A stretch of 64,000 nucleotides of DNA from Variovorax paradoxus NBRC 15149 (GTDB taxonomy: Bacteria > Pseudomonadota > Gammaproteobacteria > Burkholderiales > Burkholderiaceae_C), in assembly GCF_001591365.1 (NCBI RefSeq), contig NZ_BCUT01000001.1, positions 744,001-808,000 of the forward strand, read 5' to 3'. Both the position numbers and the translations under genes were made by a program. This document shows, one piece after another, positions 63,921 to 64,000 of this stretch; position 1 is the stretch's first letter, and every line of letters starts with the position of its first letter. Below the pieces are notes generated by a model. The model worked only from the letters and a program-made list of their open reading frames with translations. It ran no database searches and was not told where the DNA came from.

Positions 63921-64000
63921 GTGAAGCGCGACGACTTCACCCAACCACTGGACCTCGGCCGCGAGTGCGGGGTCGAGCTCCACGCGAGCCAGTTGTTCGC
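63921..64000 (+). CDS. start of an early gene, cut by the window edge
   Basis: GTG 63921 opens a frame (MKRDDFTQPLDLGRECGVEL) that is still open at 64000. It lies 4 bp after the kinase gene. Only 26 codons are visible, too few for assignment. Confidence 0.45.
   Translation, partial: MKRDDFTQPLDLGRECGVELHASQLF

Larger units (their letters stand above)
25388..64000. mobile_element. lambda-like prophage integrated in tRNA-Val, right end outside window
   Basis: The left boundary is the interrupted tRNA-Val gene. The segment holds complete lysis, tail, head, terminase, replication and cI/cro modules. Head genes follow the lambda order (Nu1, A, W, B, C/Nu3, D, E, FII); the tail tip genes are not recognisably lambda-like. 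No integrase, excisionase or right att site is present up to 64000. All structural frames look intact, so the element could be inducible. Cargo genes on opposite strands or of lower G+C content lie at 25.7-27.8, 51.1-51.9 and 57.9-58.2 kb. Confidence 0.9.

Overview
The window is high-G+C DNA from a beta-proteobacterium. Gene content and order (surE-pcm-nlpD-rpoS, bfd-tonB-exbB-exbD-hemP, divergent ppsA/ppsR, H-NS-like AWAKG-type protein) fit the Comamonadaceae, probably Variovorax or a close relative. The assignment rests on gene neighbourhood and protein style, not on a database search.

Bases 1-25,376 are ordinary chromosome. From left to right they hold: ppsA (left end outside the window, carrying a 4-bp tandem-duplication frameshift) divergent from ppsR; the peroxide-defence pair ahpC-ahpF behind a near-perfect OxyR operator; bacterioferritin; an iron block (cytochrome b561, PepSY protein, PiuC-type dioxygenase and TonB-dependent receptor on the minus strand; bfd, a putative micro-ORF, tonB-exbB-exbD and hemP on the plus strand) with Fur-like boxes; a GlcG-like protein, a BI-1 protein and rlmD; the surE-pcm-nlpD-rpoS operon; a quinone oxidoreductase; an H-NS-like protein; tRNA-His; a PEBP-like protein; a GlsB-like membrane protein; a GIY-YIG-like protein; a histidine phosphatase; and ppiD.

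Bases 25,388-64,000 are a prophage integrated into a tRNA-Val(TAC) gene. Only the 3' half of the tRNA remains at the left junction; the right end, presumably with the integrase and the rebuilt tRNA, lies outside the window. From the junction inward come: an AT-richer three-gene ParA cassette (possible anti-phage cargo); small accessory genes including an SRAP-family peptidase under a LexA box; an HNH nuclease; a lysis cassette (two holin candidates, GH19 endolysin, Rz with nested Rz1); a tail module ending in a 905-aa tape measure; a lambda-like head module (gpFII, gpE, gpD, gpC with nested Nu3, gpB, gpW, gpA, Nu1 types); a replication gene with an internal iteron array and a perfect DnaA box; a CII-like gene; a Cro-like gene; and, divergently, a CI-like repressor followed by a secreted protein and an early operon of tightly packed genes ending in DUF2303, a dNMP kinase and a cut-off gene.

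Control looks lambda-like. Three 17-bp operators lie between cro and cI and three more lie before the rightward early operon, all sharing a half-site close to AAGCAGC. The repressor keeps the Ala-Gly cleavage site and Ser/Lys dyad of SOS-inducible repressors. Two cargo genes run against their surroundings: an Mrr-like nuclease inside the head module and a small acidic protein beside the CII-like gene. A Mor-family activator sits beside the terminase gene, and no Q-type antiterminator is visible, so it may control late genes.
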